Assembly (NCBI RefSeq): GCF_038087665.1
Contig: NZ_CP149925.1
Coordinates: 2,480,870-2,544,869 of the forward strand
Length of the DNA: 64,000 nt
Origin: Gallaecimonas sp. GXIMD4217
GTDB lineage: Bacteria; Pseudomonadota; Gammaproteobacteria; Enterobacterales; Gallaecimonadaceae
Direction of reading: 5' to 3'
Part shown: positions 61,086 to 64,000 of the stretch, one piece after another
Position numbering within the stretch: the stretch's first letter is position 1
Layout: each line of letters begins with the position of its first letter
Notes under the pieces: model-generated
What the model was told of the DNA's origin: nothing
Database searches by the model: none
Seen by the model: the letters and a program-made list of their open reading frames with translations, nothing else
Position numbers and translations under genes: made by a program

Positions 61086-61203
61086 CTTGCTGATCCCTGT
61101 GGGGGCACCTTGCCCGGCCCCAAAAGGCCGCCGCGCCGGCGGCGCGGGTCGGGCCCGGAGTTTACCCCATACGCCGGGGCGATAAAACCAAGACACCGGC
61201 CAC

Positions 61204-61236
61204 AAAAAAGGGCCTTCCCGAAGGAAGGCCCTTTGC
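61204..61236 (-). terminator. Terminator after the protease gene, TTCG loop
   Basis: On the minus strand AAAGGGCCTTCC-TTCG-GGAAGGCCCTTT with a T run: a twelve-base stem closed by a stable UUCG-type tetraloop. Confidence 0.88.
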
Positions 61237-61251
61237 CGTAAGGGGCTGGGG

Positions 61252-64000
61252 TTAGCGCGGCCGGCGGCGCAGGCCGGCCAGGCCCAGGGCCAGTGCCATC
61301 AGCCAGCCGAAGGAGCCACCACCGCTGCCCTGTTCCGGCTGGGGCTTGGGCTCGGGATCCGGGGTGATCGGATCCACACCGTCCGAATGCACGGTCAGCA
61401 TGAAGCTGGTACTGGCGGCGTCAGAGGGATAGGCCAGATCAAAGACGGTCACCGTCACCTCGGTGCTGCCGTGCCAATGTGCCTCCGGGGTGATGGCAAA
61501 GGTGCTGCCGCTCTCGCTGCCCTGTACCGTGGCGCTGATGTGCTCGCCTTCCACCTTGATGCCGTTGGCGGTGCCCTTCACATCGTTGTAGTGCACCACC
61601 AGGCCTTCCAGAGTGCCGTTCTCGTCCATCTCCTGGTCGGACAGGGCCGCCAGCTGGATGTTGCTGGGGGCACTCAACACGTGGCTGACGGTGACCAGCT
61701 CGGAGTCGGCGAACTGGCTGTCGACGGTCACGGCGTTGTCCAGGCCGACGGCGTTGGCGCTGACCCGGGCCGAGAAGCTCAACGTCAGGGCGGACTGCTC
61801 GGGGCCGCGGTAATCGGCGCAGATCACCATGCCTTCCTGGACGTGCTCATCCACGTCGTTGTAGGCCACGCCGTCGTTAAGCCAGCCGCCCTGGGGAGCG
61901 AAGGTGCCACGTTCGCCGTTATAGCCGTGCAGGCCGACGGAGCCGATATGGCCGTTGGCGGACTGCAACGTCTTGTAGGCGAAGATGATCTCCGGGGTAC
62001 CCTCGGCAAAGTCGATGTCGGTGGCCACTATGGTCTCGGCATTGAACCTGGCGTCCGGATCCGGGTTGCTGTTGATCAGGAAGTGACGCCACTCCTGGCC
62101 GCCATCCCACTGGAACACATAGTGCTTGCCGGTGATGATGCCGTACACCACATTGTTCCAGCGGCCGCTGCTCCAGTCGAAGCTGGCCTCGGGCATCATC
62201 ACGTCACCGCGCCACAGCGGCGCCACCATGGTGTCCGGGAAGCTCTGGAAGACGTCGGTGAAGGGGTAATGGAAGTTGAAGAACTCCGGCATCATGTCGA
62301 ACTGCAGGTAGCCGAAGGGCGAGATCCCCAGCACGTCCTGGCCGTACATTTCCGGGTTGGCGTACAGGGGCACATGGGGCAGGCCGCTGGCCGCCAGCGG
62401 GATATACAGCACCTGGTTGGAGCGGCCACTGATGCCCATATGAGCGTAGCCTTCGGAGGCCAGATCGTAGAAGGCCGGATCGTCGCCGTAGGGCACCTTG
62501 CAGGTGGCGTCGGTGAGGTTGTCGGTGAACACATAGTGGCGCTTCATGCCCAGGGAGGACGGCTGCGCCGAGTCGATGCGGATGACGTTGCCGTCGACCG
62601 TGAGGTCTTCGCCATAGCTGCCGATGCCGCCCACCACGACGCTGTCTTCCAGCAGCTGCAGGCCCTCGGCCAGGGTGGTGCTGAGGCTGAACTCGCGCTC
62701 ACCGCCCAGCAGGTTGGGTGCCAGGGTGACGGTGAAGTCGACCCGATCACCGGCCTTGGCGGCGGTCTGAGACGCTTCTATCTGGGTGTCGCCGCCCATG
62801 TGCTGCAGCTTGACGGCCATGTCGCCCAGGTTGTCACTGTTGTAGGCGTCGCTGCCCAGGCCGACCATGGCGTAGTAGACGTCCCCTTCCTGGGCATCCG
62901 GCAGCTGCGTAGTTGAGCCTGACATTGTAGGGGATAATGCCGTCGGTGCTGGCCGGGCCTTCCAGGCTGAGGTTGCCGCTGTCGCCGGCGGTGACGATGC
63001 CCAGGGCCAGGCTGAAGTCGTCGGCCAGGTTCTTGGGATCCTCGTATTCCCACTTGTAGTTACCCACTGTCACCCAATAGCGGCCCGGCAGCGGATCGTT
63101 GACGGCGCAGTAGTCGCCGGCGTCGGTCCAGGAATAGCAGAGGGCCTCGTCGCTCCACTGGATCTGGCCATCACCGTTGAGGTCCATGCCCATGTCCACC
63201 GCCGTGTAGGCATTGGCGTCAGCGGACAGCACTTCCCAGACGATGCGCCTGGTGCCTTCGGGCACGTCGAAGAACAGCACCTTGTGGTTGCCGGCCTCCA
63301 GCTCCTCGACCGTCCTGAAGGTGTCACGGAAGTCGCGGTTGTCGGCACGCTGCAGCTGGAGGTCGAAGCGCTCGCCCTTGGCCAGGCCGTCCACCCGGTA
63401 GTTGAAGGACTGGATCTCGGCGGTGTCCAGCTCCGGGGTCAGCAGGTGGCCCTGCTGGCGGTGGATGGCGCCGGACAGCTCCTGGGGCAGGTTGTCGCCG
63501 CTGTAACGCACGCCCAGCGGCAGGTGCTGCAGGGGCAGGCCGTCATTCTGCGGGGTCAGGGTCACGGCGCCCTGGACCAGGAGCTGCGAGGCGTCGGCAC
63601 CCAGGGCCTCGACCTCGAGGATCTTGGCGGTGACGCTGATCACCTGGCTCTCGCCGGCGCGCAGGCTGAACTGCTTGGGCGACACCTCCATCTCCAGCAT
63701 GGGCGCCCCTTCCATGGCCAGCGGCTGGCCATCCACTGTCCAGCTGCCGTCCTGGGTGGCGGTGACGGTACGCATCCAGGTGCAGGTGCCGGCACAGGCG
63801 CCGTTGTAGAAGTAAGGCAGGTTGAGGGTGTGGACATTGCCGCCGTTCCTGGGGTTGGCGGCCCGGTAGTTGTCGGCGGTTTCATCCAGCAGCAGGCCGG
63901 CATTGACGGCCCGGGCGACGTTGATCACGCCGCTGCCGGCATCCTCGTAGCCGGCCTCGACCGCATCATAGGGATAACCGTCCCTGGAGCGGGTCACCCC
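61252..64000 (-). pseudogene. Subtilisin-like (S8) protease with GlyGly-CTERM, interrupted by a frameshift; N-terminal part outside window
   Basis: The visible 3' part begins with the usual end of a subtilase domain (YEDAGSGVINVARAVNAGL), so the catalytic Ser lies beyond the window. A first frame (64000 to about 62905) reads through beta-sandwich sequence up to GIIPYNVRLNY and then derails. A second frame (from about 62925) continues with QLPDAQEGDVYYAMVGLGSDAYNSDNL. It runs to 61252 and ends SGGGSFGWLMALALGLAGLRRRPR (landmarks only). That is a GlyGly-CTERM tail: Gly/Ser, a membrane helix and an Arg cluster, the target of rhombosortase and linked to T2SS export. One base is in excess, or two are missing, near 62905-62915. 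It could be a real mutation or a sequence error; no homopolymer is there. Confidence 0.8.

Overview
The window is chromosomal DNA from a GC-rich gammaproteobacterium. Gene content and order match the E. coli tolC/parE/parC and hldE/glnE/ygiF/ygiM/cca/bacA/folB neighbourhoods. Together with TolC of about 440 residues, ExeAB-type secretion genes, a GlyGly-CTERM protease and a doubled DUF350 protein, this suggests a marine or aquatic relative of the Alteromonadales/Aeromonadales (Gallaecimonas-like). The genus is an inference. I saw no rRNA, tRNA, CRISPR array or prophage. The only mobile element recognised is one ISL3-type insertion sequence.

Layout. 1-9.4 kb: lptF (partial), then divergent pepA-holC-valS, a degenerate GGDEF-EAL protein, an orphan ProX-like binding protein, and a divergent SMR pump/MarR pair with two matching palindromes between them. 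10-13.1 kb: rraB, plsC, a heptosyltransferase and Kdo kinase. 13.2-22.1 kb (minus strand): a probable nudF-yqiB-cpdA-yqiA-parE-(GGDEF/EAL)-parC run, divergent from tolC. 23.7-31.3 kb: accessory genes, namely a PLP enzyme plus DMT exporter pair and several secreted, lipoprotein or membrane proteins of unknown function. 31.7-33.4 kb: a DUF4242 protein and the IS element, which lies in the T-tract of the waaA terminator. 33.5-40.1 kb: waaA-hldE, lpxL and glnE, for lipopolysaccharide core/lipid A and nitrogen control.

40.1-46.9 kb is the most interesting block: lipoprotein, double DUF350 (YjfL-like), a membrane-tethered aminopropyltransferase, DUF2170 (YjfI), a PspA paralogue (YjfJ), DUF2491 (YjfK), a small protein that looks like two fused ribbon-helix-helix units, and a voltage-gated-type K+ channel. 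Two promoters in this block carry the same palindrome, GACATAnnnATGTC-like, three copies in total. The block sits between glnE and ygiF, which are adjacent in E. coli. I read it as a polyamine/PspA/K+ channel envelope-stress system with a candidate built-in regulator. No ATP-grasp (YjfC/YgiC) or AdoMet decarboxylase gene is present in the window.

46.9-51.3 kb: a phosphate-related set (CYTH-CHAD triphosphatase, DUF47 protein, PiT transporter), then ygiM. 51.5-56 kb: a PutA without the DNA-binding domain, and two tandem outer-membrane beta-barrel proteins. 56-61.1 kb: exeA-exeB, cca, and folB-folK-uppP. 61.25 kb to the window end: a subtilisin-like protease C-terminal part interrupted by a frameshift.
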